Shown in pieces: positions 35,188 through 48,152 of a stretch of DNA of 64,000 nt; within the stretch, counting starts at the first letter, position 1; every line of letters begins with the position of its first letter. The stretch is from Cyprinodon diabolis (Eukaryota > Chordata > Actinopteri > Cyprinodontiformes > Cyprinodontidae): positions 1,771,749-1,835,748 of the forward strand of contig CM060066.1 of NCBI GenBank assembly GCA_030533445.1, read 5' to 3'. The notes beneath the pieces are model-generated. The model did no database searches. It was not told the DNA's origin and was given only the letters and a program-made list of their open reading frames with translations. The position numbers were made by a program, and so were the translations under genes.

Positions 35188-38100
35188 TAACGATTGGAAA
35201 GTAATCAACTATCATTGACGGGTCTGAACATTTTCTATAAACACAACTCTGTTGGACTTTCAAAATAAGACTCCAGCGACCCTACAAAATAAAAGCCTCT
35301 AGATTATACTAATGCATTAATTGATGCAAATGGCTCAACATTATGACCCAAACTCTTCCAGGTTGTTTTTATTAGACTCTAGTGACCTTTTCAAAACACA
35401 CCCCAGAGCAAATTTCACAATAAAAGTCTCCCATTTACTCTGTAATAAAGCAACTATTCACCTAATAACATGGAAAACCAGTGATTTAACATTTGGAAAT
35501 GGATTCTATATCACTGCTGGGCGTGACCCATCTTTTGATGCACATTCATGATAGACTTTCAAAATAAGACTACAAGGACTCTACAGAATAAAAGCCTCTT
35601 CCTTATACACACTCATACATTCTGGCATATTGCTCATTGCCATTGGTGATTTCATCACTGCAATGGCTCTTAGAAGGAGGGCGGAGCCCGCCAATGGTAA
35701 CAGGCGGGCGGAGCCCGCCAAAGGTGATTACATCACTGCAATGGCTCTTAGCAGGCGGGCGGAGCCCGCCATTGGTGATTTCATCACTGCAATGGCTCTT
35801 AGAAGGCGGGCAGAGCCCGCCATTGGTGATTTTTTTCTTCACTGAGATGGCTCCTAGCAGGCGGGCGAAGCCCGCCAACTGGGCTTTACCCACTGTGTTT
35901 CAATATGGACAACCCATATTACCCTTGTGCATCATACGCTGTGCACGTCTATTTCCCAGATGTCAGCACAAGTGGCACACAGCTCTCTTTGCCCATGAAC
36001 TTGCCCTCTTTCCTTCCCTCAGCAGCCCTCAAAGGCGTAAGCAGTTGGTCTGGGGAGCCCCGACGTCACTTGCCAGGGCCGTATTGGCCCGGTTCCCCAG
36101 ACGGGCAGTAGGTGGCCCCCCTCAAAATTTCTTTAGAAATTTTCTAGTTATTATTGGGGGGCCACATGCCGAAGGCATGGCCCACCTACTACTATTGCAC
36201 ATATTTATTCCGCGTATTATTGGGGGGCCACATGCCGAAGGCATGGCCCACCTACTACTATTGCACATATTTATTCCGCGTATTATTATTATTATTATAA
36301 TTCTCCCGTATACCCAAAACTTCGGCGCGTAACTAGTCCCGCACGGTTTGGCGGATCGGGCCCAAAGTTGGCACACGCGTCGGGACCAATGGGGTGATGT
36401 GTGCTTGTATAAAACTTTCTCATTAGTCCGAAGGTTTGCGAATTATTAGTGAAAACGTCGCAAAAAAATCCCATAGGAAATGAATGGGGAGAGGAAAAAA
36501 AAAGCATAAAAAACAGCACTTCACTGTGTCGGCATACATTCACCTAGAAAAACAGTTTGAAGCTCAGTTTGTAGATAAATCCTTTGTCTATTTAAAACTG
36601 AAGACGGTATGTTGATAACTGCTACGGTTTTTGTATAATCAGACCTCAAGCACCACAAAGTTTTAGCAAAATCCAGCCTGCTAGAGTGGAGCAACTGAAA
36701 AGCTAGAGTGTGAGGCAGGCGTTTTTTAAACACAAAAAAACATTTTAAACTCGCCCTCACGGCCACATATTTATAGCTAGAGTCACCATTTTTGGTCAGT
36801 TTGTAGACTGAAATCTCTGGACCCACACAATATCTTCGGAATTACGGTAGGATTAATACTTTTCCTTAAAAACCCTCCAGACCGACCTAAAGTCGATGAA
36901 AATCAGAGCCGTTTTTCATTGGTTTTGGAGCAGAAGAGGGGAGAAAAACGAATCAGACTATGTGTTTTAAACTCGTCATAAATATTTTTCTGAATGACAC
37001 ACATACACCAAAGTTGGCATAGTTGGAGTCGAAGGATGACTGACGCTCACGGTGAAAAATTTTTTTGAATAACTCATACGGTTTTTGCTCAGCAGTCGTT
37101 TGTTCGGAGGACATTTTAAGCACCTGAAAGCTGAGTGACAGTGACCTGCTGCAGCTAGCTCAATTAGAAGCTTAGGTGTGATGAAACGTTTTTTCTTTTT
37201 CTTTCTCTTCCCATTCAGTTTGTAGATGACCTACAGCCATGAAAGTTACTCCAATTGAAGACAAGATATTGCTGTCGCTTAGATAAAAAGAATTTTTGAG
37301 ATACCTTTTACGGTTTTTACTCAGCAGTCGTTTGTTCGGAGGGGTGCTTTAGCAGCTAAAAGGTGAGTGAGAGTGAGGTCCTGCAGTTAAAAGAAAGGGA
37401 GGAGCAGGTGGGCCAACCATTTTGTTTGTGCTTCGTTTTGGGTTGTGAAAGACCTACAGACATGAAGGTTACCCCAGTCTGAGACAAAGGATAGATGTTG
37501 CTTTCACTGAAAGAATTTTTCAGATATCTTTTACGGTTTTTGCTCAGCAGTCGTTTGTTCGGAGGGTAAGCACCTGGAAGCTAGCTGACAGTTAGCTTCT
37601 GCAGCAGCCTGCTAGAGTGCAGCTGCTGAAATCTTAGTGTGAGGCGGCCATTTTTTTCAGATCAAACATCTTATTCTCGCCCTCACGGCCACATATTTGG
37701 AGCTACAGTCACCATTTTTGGTCAGTTTGTAGACTGAAACCTCTGGACTCACACAATGTCTTCAGAATTACGGTAGGATTAATACTTTTCCTTAAAAACC
37801 CTCCAGACCAACCTAAAGTCGATGAGAGTTTCAGCCTTTCTCTATTCTTTTTGAGCTGAAGATGGGAGAGAAACGAATCAGACTATGTGTTTTCAACTCG
37901 TCATAAATATTTTTCTGAATGACACACATACACCAAAGTTGGTATAGTTGGAGTCGAAGGATTGCTGATGCTCATGGTGAAAATGTTTTTTGAATAACTC
38001 ATACGGTTTTTGATCAGTAGTCGTTTGTTCGGTGCCGTTCTTCCCATACAAAAAAGCCTGGGAAGAAGAAACCAATAGTGAGTGCAGCTGTTGTCTGTGT

Positions 38101-38500
38101 CAGTGAGAGGCTCGTTAAGCGTTGTCAAGGTTACCAAGCTTCAAACAGATTTTACCTCTGCTGTTTTAAACAGCACATATTAATCTAATGGAGGGTGAAA
38201 GGACTGATTTAACATTGGGAAATGGATACTATATGACTGCTGTCCATGACACTTCCCTTGCCACTCAGCACTGATAGACTTTCAAAATAAGACTCCAGGG
38301 ACCCTACAAAATAAAAGCCTCTATATTTTTTACATATATTTATTGCCCTATATGGCTCAACATTATGACCCAAACTCAACCCCGTTTTAGAGAATAGACT
38401 CTAGGAGACTGTTTAAAACACACCCTATAGCAAATTTCAAAATAAAAGCCTCCCATTTCCGCTTCATCTACTGCCCTAATAACATGGAAAAAGAGTGATT
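35188..38500. repeat. Array unit 12 (3,313 bp, two-copy 69-bp minisatellite)
   Basis: Complete unit. The left part is the twin of unit 6 (19,265 bp offset), but the minisatellite at 36156-36290 has two copies instead of five. Immediately after it, the sequence switches to the unit 8/9 subfamily at 9,576 bp offset. The minisatellite or its neighbourhood is therefore a junction between two haplotypes. Confidence 0.97.
36156..36290. repeat. 66-69 bp hairpin minisatellite, two copies (unit 12)
   Basis: Copies start at 36156 and 36222. The first is the 66-bp form, as in unit 6, the distant twin of this unit. This supports descent from the same allele with loss or gain of three copies. Confidence 0.97.
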
Positions 38501-41500
38501 TAACAATTGGAAAGTAATCAACTATCATTGACGGGTCTGAACATTTTCCATAAACACAACTCTGTTGGACTTTCAAAATAAGACTCCAGCGACCCTACAA
38601 AATAAAAGCCTCTAGATTATACTAATGCATTAATTGATGCAAATGGCTCAACATTATGACCCAAACTCTTCCAGGTTGTTTTTATTAGACTCTAGTGACC
38701 TTTTCAAAACACACCCCAGAGCAAATTTCACAATAAAAGTCTCCCATTTACTCTGTAATACAGCAACTATTCACCTAATAACATGGAAAACCAGTGATTT
38801 AACATTTGGAAATGGATTCTATATCACTGCTGGGCGTGACCCATCTTTTGATGCACATTCATGATAGACTTTCAAAATAAGACTACAAGGACTCTACAGA
38901 ATAAAAGCCTCTTCCTTATACACACTCATACATTCTGGCATATTGCTCATTGCCATTGGTGATTTCATCACTGCAATGGCTCTTAGAAGGCGGGCGGAGC
39001 CCGCCAATGGTAACAGGCGGGCGGAGCCCGCCAAAGGTGATTACATCACTGCAATGGCTCTTAGCAGGCGGGCGGAGCCCGCCATTGGTGATTTCATCAC
39101 TGCAATGGCTCTTAGAAGGCGGGCAGAGCCCGCCATTGGTGATTTTTTTCTTCACTGAGATGGCTCCTAGCAGGCGGGCGAAGCCCGCCAACTGGGCTTT
39201 ACCCACTGTGTTTCAATATGGACAACCCATATTACCCTTGTGCATCATACGCTGTGCACGTCTATTTCCCAGATTTCAGCACAAGTGGCACACAGCTCTC
39301 TTTGCCCATGAACTTGCCCTCTTTCCTTCCCTCAGCAGCCCTCAAAGGCGTAAGCAGTTGGTCTGGGGAGCCCCGACGTCACTTGCCAGGGCCGTATTGG
39401 CCCGGTTCCCCAGACGGGCAGTAGGTGGCCCCCCTCAAAATTTCTTTAGAAATTTTCTAGTTATTATAATTCTCCCGTATACCCAAAACTTCGGCGCGTA
39501 ACTAGTCCCGCACGGTTTGGCGGATCGGGCCCAAAGTTGGCACACGCGTCGGGACCAATGGGGTGATGTGTGCTTGTATAAAACTTTCTCATTAGTCCGA
39601 AGGTTTGCGAATTATTAGCGAAAACGTCGCAAAAAAATCCCATAGGAAATGAATGGGGAGAGGAAAAAAAAAGCATAAAAAACAGCACTTCACTGTGTCG
39701 GCATACATTCACCTAGAAAAACAGTTTGAAGCTCAGTTTGTAGATAAATCCTTCGTCTATTTAAAACTGAAGACGGTATGTTGATAACTGCTACGGTTTT
39801 TGTATAATCAGACCTCAAGCGACACAAAGTTTTAGCAAAATCCAGCCTGCTAGAGTGGAGCAACTGAAAAGCTAGAGTGTGAGGCAGGCGTTTTTTAAAC
39901 ACAAAAAAACATTTTAAACTCGCCCTCACGGCCACATATTTATAGCTAGAGTCACCATTTTTGGTCAGTTTGTAGACTGAAATCTCTGGACCCACACAAT
40001 ATCTTCGGAATTACGGTAGGATTAATACTTTTCCTTAAAAACCCTCCAGACCGACCTAAAGTCGATGAAAATCAGAGCCGTTTTTCATTGGTTTTGGAGC
40101 AGAAGAGGGGAGAAAAACGAATCAGACTATGTGTTTTAAACTCGTCATAAATATTTTTCTGAATGACACATATACACCAAAGTTGGCATAGTTGGGGTCG
40201 AAGGATGACTGACGCTCACGGTGAAAAAATTTTTTGAATAACTCATACGGTTTTTGCTCAGCAGTCGTTTGTTCGGAGGACATTTTAAGCACCTGAAAGC
40301 TGAGTGACAGTGACCTGCTGCAGCTAGCTCAATTAGAAGCTTAGGTGTGATGAAACGTTTTTTCTTTTTCTTTCTCTTCCCATTCAGTTTGTAGATGATC
40401 TACAGCCATGAAAGTTACTCCAATTGAAGACAAGATATAGCTGTCGCTTAGATAAAAATAATTTTTCAGATACCTTTTACGGTTTTTACTCAGCAGTCGT
40501 TTGTTCGGAGGGGTGCTTTAGCAGCTAAAAGGTGAGTGAGAGTGAGGTCCTGCAGTTAAAAGAAAGGGAGGAGCAGGTGGGCCAACCATTTTGTTTGTGC
40601 TTCGTTTTGGGTTGTGAAAGACCTACAGACATGAAGGTTACCCCAGTCTGAGACAAAGGATAGATGTTGCTTTCACTGAAATAATTTTTCAGATACCTTT
40701 TACGGTTTTTGCTCAGCAGTCGTTTGTTCGGAGGGTAAGCACCTGGAAGCTAGCTGACAGTTAGCTTCTGCAGCAGCCTGCTAGAGTGCAGCTGCTGAAA
40801 TCTTAGTGTGAGGCGGCCATTTTTTTAAGATCAAACATCTTATTCTCGCCCTCACGGCCACATATTTGGAGCTACAGTCACCATTTTTGGTCAGTTTGTA
40901 GACTGAAACCTCTGGACTCACACAATGTCTTCGGAATTACGGTAGGATTAATACTTTTCCTTAAAAACCCTCCAGACCAACCTAAAGTCGATGAGAGTTT
41001 CAGCCTTTCTCTATTCTTTTTGAGCTGAAGATGGGAGAGAAACGAATCAGACTATGTGTTTTCAACTCGTCATAAATATTTTTCTGAATGACACACATAC
41101 ACCAAAGTTGGTATAGTTGGAGTCGAAGGATTGCTGATGCTCATGGTGAAAATGTTTTTTGAATAACTCATACGGTTTTTGATCAGTAGTCGTTTGTTCG
41201 GTGCCGTTCTTCCCATACAAAAAAGCCTGGGAAGAAGAAACCAATAGTGAGTGCAGCTGTTGTCTGTGTCAGTGAGAGGCTCGTTAAGCGTTGTCAAGGT
41301 TACCAAGCTTCAAACAGATTTTACCTCTGCTGTTTTAAACAGCACATATTAATCTAATGGAGGGTGAAAGGACTGATTTAACATTGGGAAATGGATACTA
41401 TATGACTGCTGTCCATGACACTTCCCTTGCCACTCAGCACTGATAGACTTTCAAAATAAGACTCCAGGGACCCTACAAAATAAAAGCCTCTATATTTTTT

Positions 41501-41669
41501 ACATATATTTATTGCCCTATATGGCTCAACATTATGACCCAAACTCAACCCCGTTTTAGAGAATAGACTCTAGGAGACTGTTTAAAACACACCCTATAGC
41601 AAATTTCAAAATAAAAGCCTCCCATTTCCGCTTCATCTACTGCCCTAATAACATGGAAAAAGAGTGATT
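38501..41669. repeat. Array unit 13 (3,169 bp)
   Basis: Complete unit and twin of unit 10 at 9,576 bp offset up to about 40,860. There unit 10 reads 'catattttgagc' and this unit keeps the common 'catatttggagc'. Confidence 0.97.
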
Positions 41670-44600
41670 TAACGATTGGAAAGTAATCAACTATCATTGA
41701 CGGGTCTGAACATTTTCTATAAACACAACTCTGTTGGACTTTCAAAATAAGACTCCAGGGACCCTACAAAATAAAAGCCTCTAGATTATACTAATGCATT
41801 AATTGATGCAAATGGCTCAACATTATGACCCAAACTCTTCCAGGTTGTTTTTATTAGACTCTAGTGACCTTTTCAAAACACACCCCAGAGCAAATTTCAC
41901 AATAAAAGTCTCCCATTTACTCTGTAATACAGCAACTATTCACCTAATAACATGGAAAACCAGTGATTTAACATTTGGAAATGGATTCTATATCACTGCT
42001 GGGCGTGACCCATCTTTTGATGCACATTCATGATAGACTTTCAAAATAAGACTACAAGGACTCTACAGAATAAAAGCCTCTTCCTTATACACACTCATAC
42101 ATTCTGGCATATTGCTCATTGCCATTGGTGATTTCATCACTGCAATGGCTCTTAGAAGGCGGGCGGAGCCCGCCAATGGTAACAGGCGGGCGGAGCCCGC
42201 CAAAGGTGATTACATCACTGCAATGGCTCTTAGCAGGCGGGCGGAGCCCGCCATTGGTGATTTCATCACTGCAATGGCTCTTAGAAGGCGGGCAGTGCCC
42301 GCCATTGGTGATTTTTTTCTTCACTGAGATGGCTCCTAGCAGGCGGGCGAAGCCCGCCAACTGGGCTTTACCCACTGTGTTTCAATATGGACAACCCATA
42401 TTACCCTTGTGCATCATACGCTGTGCACGTCTATTTCCCAGATTTCAGCACAAGTGGCACACAGCTCTCTTTGCCCATGAACTTGCCCTCTTTCCTTCCC
42501 TCAGCAGCCCTCAAAGGCGTAAGCAGTTGGTCTGGGGAGCCCCGACGTCACTTGCCAGGGCCGTATTGGCCCGGTTCCCCAGACGGGCAGTAGGTGGCCC
42601 CCCTCAAAATTTCTTTAGAAATTTTCTAGTTGGGGGGCCACATGCCGAAGGCATGGCCCACCTACTACTATTGCACATATTTATTCCGCGTATTATTATT
42701 ATTATTATAATTCTCCCGTATACCCAAAACTTCGGCGCGTAACTAGTCCCGCACGGTTTGGCGGATCGGGCCCAAAGTTGGCACACGCGTCGGGACCAAT
42801 GGGGTGATGTGTGCTTGTATAAAACTTTCTCATTAGTCCGAAGGTTTGCGAATTATTAGCGAAAACGTCGCAAAAAAATCCCATAGGAAATGAATGGGGA
42901 GAGGAAAAAAAAAGCATAAAAAACAGCACTTCACTGTGTCGGCATACATTCACCTAGAAAAACAGTTTGAAGCTCAGTTTGTAGATAAATCCTTCGTCTA
43001 TTTAAAACTGAAGACGGTATGTTGATAACTGCTACGGTTTTTGTATAATCAGACCTCAAGCGCCACAAAGTTTTAGCAAAATCCAGCCTGCTAGAGTGGA
43101 GCAACTGAAAAGCTAGAGTGTGAGGCAGGCGTTTTTTAAACACAAAAAAACATTTTAAACTCGCCCTCACGGCCACATATTTATAGCTAGAGTCACCATT
43201 TTTGGTCAGTTTGTAGACTGAAATCTCTGGACCCACACAATATCTTCGGAATTACGGTAGGATTAATACTTTTCCTTAAAAACCCTCCAGACCGACCTAA
43301 AGTCGATGAAAATCAGAGCCGTTTTTCATTGGTTTTGGAGCAGAAGAGGGGAGAAAAACGAATCAGACTATGTGTTTTAAACTCGTCATAAATATTTTTC
43401 TGAATGACACACATACACCAAAGTTGGCATAGTTGGAGTCGAAGGATGACTGACGCTCACGGTGAAAAAATTTTTTGAATAACTCATACGGTTTTTGCTC
43501 AGCAGTCGTTTGTTCGGAGGACATTTTAAGCACCTGAAAGCTGAGTGACAGTGACCTGCTGCAGCTAGCTCAATTAGAAGCTTAGGTGTGATGAAACGTT
43601 TTTTCTTTTTCTTTCTCTTCCCATTCAGTTTGTAGATGATCTACAGCCATGAAAGTTACTCCAATTGAAGACAAGATATAGCTGTCGCTTAGATAAAAAG
43701 AATTTTTCAGATACCTTTTACGGTTTTTACTCAGCAGTCGTTTGTTCGGAGGGGTGCTTTAGCAGCTAAAAGGTGAGTGAGAGTGAGGTCCTGCAGTTAA
43801 AAGAAAGGGAGGAGCAGGTGGGCCAACCATTTTGTTTGTGCTTCGTTTTGGGTTGTGAAAGACCTACAGACATGAAGGTTACCCCAGTCTGAGACAAAGG
43901 ATAGATGTTGCTTTCACTGAAAGAATTTTTCAGATATCTTTTACGGTTTTTGCTCAGCAGTCGTTTGTTCGGAGGGTAAGCACCTGGAAGCTAGCTGACA
44001 GTTAGCTTCTGCAGCAGCCTGCTAGAGTGCAGCTGCTGAAATCTTAGTGTGAGGCGGCCATTTTTTTCAGATCAAACATCTTATTCTCGCCCTCACGGCC
44101 ACATATTTGGAGCTACAGTCACCATTTTTGGTCAGTTTGTAGACTGAAACCTCTGGACTCACACAATGTCTTCGGAATTACGGTAGGATTAATACTTTTC
44201 CTTAAAAACCCTCCAGACCAACCTAAAGTCGATGAGAGTTTCAGCCTTTCTCTATTCTTTTTGAGCTGAAGATGGGAGAGAAACGAATCAGACTATGTGT
44301 TTTCAACTCGTCATAAATATTTTTCTGAATGACACACATACACCAAAGTTGGTATAGTTGGAGTCGAAGGATTGCTGATGCTCATGGTGAAAATGTTTTT
44401 TGAATAACTCATACGGTTTTTGATCAGTAGTCGTTTGTTCGGTGCCGTTCTTCCCATACAAAAAAGCCTGGGAAGAAGAAACCAATAGTGAGTGCAGCTG
44501 TTGTCTGTGTCAGTGAGAGGCTCGTTAAGCGTTGTCAAGGTTACCAAGCTTCAAACAGATTTTACCTCTGCTGTTTTAAACAGCACATATTAATCTAATG

Positions 44601-44911
44601 GAGGGTGAAAGGACTGATTTAACATTGGGAAATGGATACTATATGACTGCTGTCCATGACACTTCCCTTGCCACTCAGCACTGATAGACTTTCAAAATAA
44701 GACTCCAGGGACCCTACAAAATAAAAGCCTCTATATTTTTTTACATATATTTATTGCCCTATATGGCTCAACATTATGACCCAAACTCAACCCCGTTTTA
44801 GAGAATAGACTCTAGGAGACTGTTTAAAACACACCCTATAGCAAATTTCAAAATAAAAGCCTCCCATTTCCGCTTCATCTACTGCCCTAATAACATGGAA
44901 AAAGAGTGATT
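41670..44911. repeat. Array unit 14 (3,242 bp, single 69-bp minisatellite)
   Basis: Complete unit with five GC hairpins, one with the loop change AGT (about 42294, shared only with unit 15). It has one minisatellite copy at 42632-42700. An extra T in the run at about 44738-44742 is shared with the end of unit 15. Confidence 0.97.
42632..42700. repeat. 69-bp hairpin minisatellite, single copy (unit 14)
   Basis: One copy directly after CTAGTT, without the ATT triplet that precedes it in units 3, 6 and 12. It ends in a longer (ATT)n run before 'ataattctcccg'. Confidence 0.95.
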
Positions 44912-47900
44912 TAACGATTGGAAAGTAATCAACTATCATTGACGGGTCTGAACATTTTCTATAAACACAACTCTGTTGGACTTTCAAAATAAGACTCCAG
45001 GGACCCTACAAAATAAAAGCCTCTAGATTATACTAATGCATTAATTGATGCAAATGGCTCAACATTATGACCCAAACTCTTCCAGGTTGTTTTTATTAGA
45101 CTCTAGTGACCTTTTCAAAACACACCCAGAGCAAATTTCACAATAAAAGTCTCCCATTTACTCTGTAATACAGCAACTATTCACCTAATAACATGGAAAA
45201 CCAGTGATTTAACATTTGGAAATGGATTCTATATCACTGCTGGGCGTGACCCATCTTTTGATGCACATTCATGATAGACTTTCAAAATAAGACTACAAGG
45301 ACTCTACAGAATAAAAGCCTCTTCCTTATACACACTCATACATTCTGGCATATTGCTCATTGCCATTGGTGATTTCATCACTGCAATGGCTCTTAGAAGG
45401 CGGGCGGAGCCCGCCAATGGTAACAGGCGGGCGGAGCCCGCCAAAGGTGATTACATCACTGCAATGGCTCTTAGCAGGCGGGCGGAGCCCGCCATTGGTG
45501 ATTTCATCACTGCAATGGCTCTTAGAAGGCGGGCAGTGCCCGCCATTGGTGATTTTTTTCTTCACTGAGATGGCTCCTAGCAGGCGGGCGAAGCCCGCCA
45601 ACTGGGCTTTACCCACTGTGTTTCAATATGGACAACCCATATTACCCTTGTGCATCATACGCTGTGCACGTCTATTTCCCAGATTTCAGCACAAGTGGCA
45701 CACAGCTCTCTTTGCCCATGAACTTGCCCTCTTTCCTTCCCTCAGCAGCCCTCAAAGGCGTAAGCAGTTGGTCTGGGGAGCCCCGACGTCACTTGCCAGG
45801 GCCGTATTGGCCCGGTTCCCCAGACGGGCAGTAGGTGGCCCCCCTCAAAATTTCTTTAGAAATTTTCTAGTTGGGGGGCCACATGCCGAAGGCATGGCCC
45901 ACCTACTACTATTGCACATATTTATTCCGCGTATTATTATTATTATTATAATTCTCCCGTATACCCAAAACTTCGGCGCGTAACTAGTCCCGCACGGTTT
46001 GGCGGATCGGGCCCAAAGTTGGCACACGCGTCGGGACCAATGGGGTGATGTGTGCTTGTATAAAACTTTCTCATTAGTCCGAAGGTTTGCGAATTATTAG
46101 CGAAAACGTCGCAAAAAAATCCCATAGGAAATGAATGGGGAGAGGAAAAAAAAAGCATAAAAAACAGCACTTCACTGTGTCGCCATACATTCACCTAGAA
46201 AAACAGTTTGAAGCTCAGTTTGTAGATAAATCCTTCGTCTATTTAAAACTGAAGACGGTATGTTGATAACTGCTACGGTTTTTGTATAATCAGACCTCAA
46301 GCGCCACAAAGTTTTAGCAAAATCCAGCCTGCTAGAGTGGAGCAACTGAAAAGCTAGAGTGTGAGGCAGGCGTTTTTTAAACACAAAAAAACATTTTAAA
46401 CTCGCCCTCACGGCCACATATTTATAGCTAGAGTCACCATTTTTGGTCAGTTTGTAGACTGAAATCTCTGGACCCACACAATATCTTCGGAATTACGGTA
46501 GGATTAATACTTTTCCTTAAAAACCCTCCAGACCGACCTAAAGTCGATGAAAATCAGAGCCGTTTTTCATTGGTTTTGGAGCAGAAGAGGGGAGAAAAAC
46601 GAATCCGACTATGTGTTTTAAACTCGTCATAAATATTTTTCTGAATGACACACATACACCAAAGTTGGCATAGTTGGAGTCGAAGGATGACTGACGCTCA
46701 CGGTGAAAAAATTTTTTGAATAACTCATACGGTTTTTGCTCAGCAGTCGTTTGTTCGGAGGACATTTTAAGCACCTGAAAGCTGAGTGACAGTGACCTGC
46801 TGCAGCTAGCTCAATTAGAAGCTTAGGTGTGATGAAACGTTTTTTCTTTTTCTTTCTCTTCCCATTCAGTTTGTAGATGACCTACAGCCATGAAAGTTAC
46901 TCCAATTGAAGACAAGATATAGCTGTCGCTTAGATAAAAAGAATTTTTCAGATACCTTTTACGGTTTTTACTCAGCAGTCGTTTGTTCGGAGGGGTGCTT
47001 TAGCAGCTAAAAGGTGAGTGAGAGTGAGGTCCTGCAGTTCAAACAAAGGGAGGAGCAGGTGGGCCAACCATTTTGTTTGTGCTTCGTTTTGGGTTGTGAA
47101 AGACCTACAGACATGAAGGTTACCCCAGTCTGAGACAAAGGATAGATGTTGCTTTCACTGAAAGAATTTTTCAGATATCTTTTACGGTTTTTGCTCAGCA
47201 GTCGTTTGTTCGGAGGGTAAGCACCTGGAAGCTAGCTGACAGTTAGCTTCTGCAGCAGCCTGCTAGAGTGCAGCTGCTGAAATCTTAGTGTGAGGCGGCC
47301 ATTTTTTTCAGATCAAACATCTTATTCTCGCCCTCACGGCCACATATTTGGAGCTACAGTCACCATTTTTGGTCAGTTTGTAGACTGAAACCTCTGGACT
47401 CACACAATGTCTTCGGAATTACGGTAGGATTAATACTTTTCCTTAAAAACCCTCCAGACCAACCTAAAGTCGATGAGAGTTTCAGCCTTTCTCTATTCTT
47501 TTTGAGCTGAAGATGGGAGAGAAACGAATCAGACTATGTGTTTTCAACTCGTCATAAATATTTTTCTGAATGACACACATACACCAAAGTTGGTATAGTT
47601 GGAGTCGAAGGATTGCTGATGCTCATGGTGAAAATGTTTTTTGAATAACTCATACGGTTTTTGATCAGTAGTCGTTTGTTCGGTGCCGTTCTTCCCATAC
47701 AAAAAAGCCTGGGAAGAAGAAACCAATAGTGAGTGCAGCTGTTGTCTGTGTCAGTGAGAGGCTCGTTAAGCGTTGTCAAGGTTACCAAGCTTCAAACAGA
47801 TTTTACCTCTGCTGTTTTAAACAGCACATATTAATCTAATGGAGGGTGAAAGGACTGATTTAACATTGGGAAATGGATACTATATGACTGCTGTCCATGA

Positions 47901-48152
47901 CACTTCCCTTGCCACTCAGCACTGATAGACTTTCAAAATAAGACTCCAGGGACCCTACAAAATAAAAGCCTCTATATTTTTTTACATATATTTATTGCCC
48001 TATATGGCTCAACATTATGACCCAAACTCAACCCCGTTTTAGAGAATAGACTCTAGGAGACTGTTTAAAACACACCCTATAGCAAATTTCAAAATAAAAG
48101 CCTCCCATTTCCGCTTCATCTACTGCCCTAATAACATGGAAAAAGAGTGATT
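44912..48152. repeat. Array unit 15 (3,241 bp, single 69-bp minisatellite)
   Basis: Complete unit. The left part, including hairpin loop AGT and one minisatellite copy at 45873-45941, is like unit 14 at 3,241 bp offset. The right part switches to the 'cgccatac'/'gaatccgac' type shared with units 1, 16 and 18. Confidence 0.97.
45873..45941. repeat. 69-bp hairpin minisatellite, single copy (unit 15)
   Basis: Same allele as unit 14 at 3,241 bp offset, inserted directly after CTAGTT. Confidence 0.95.
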
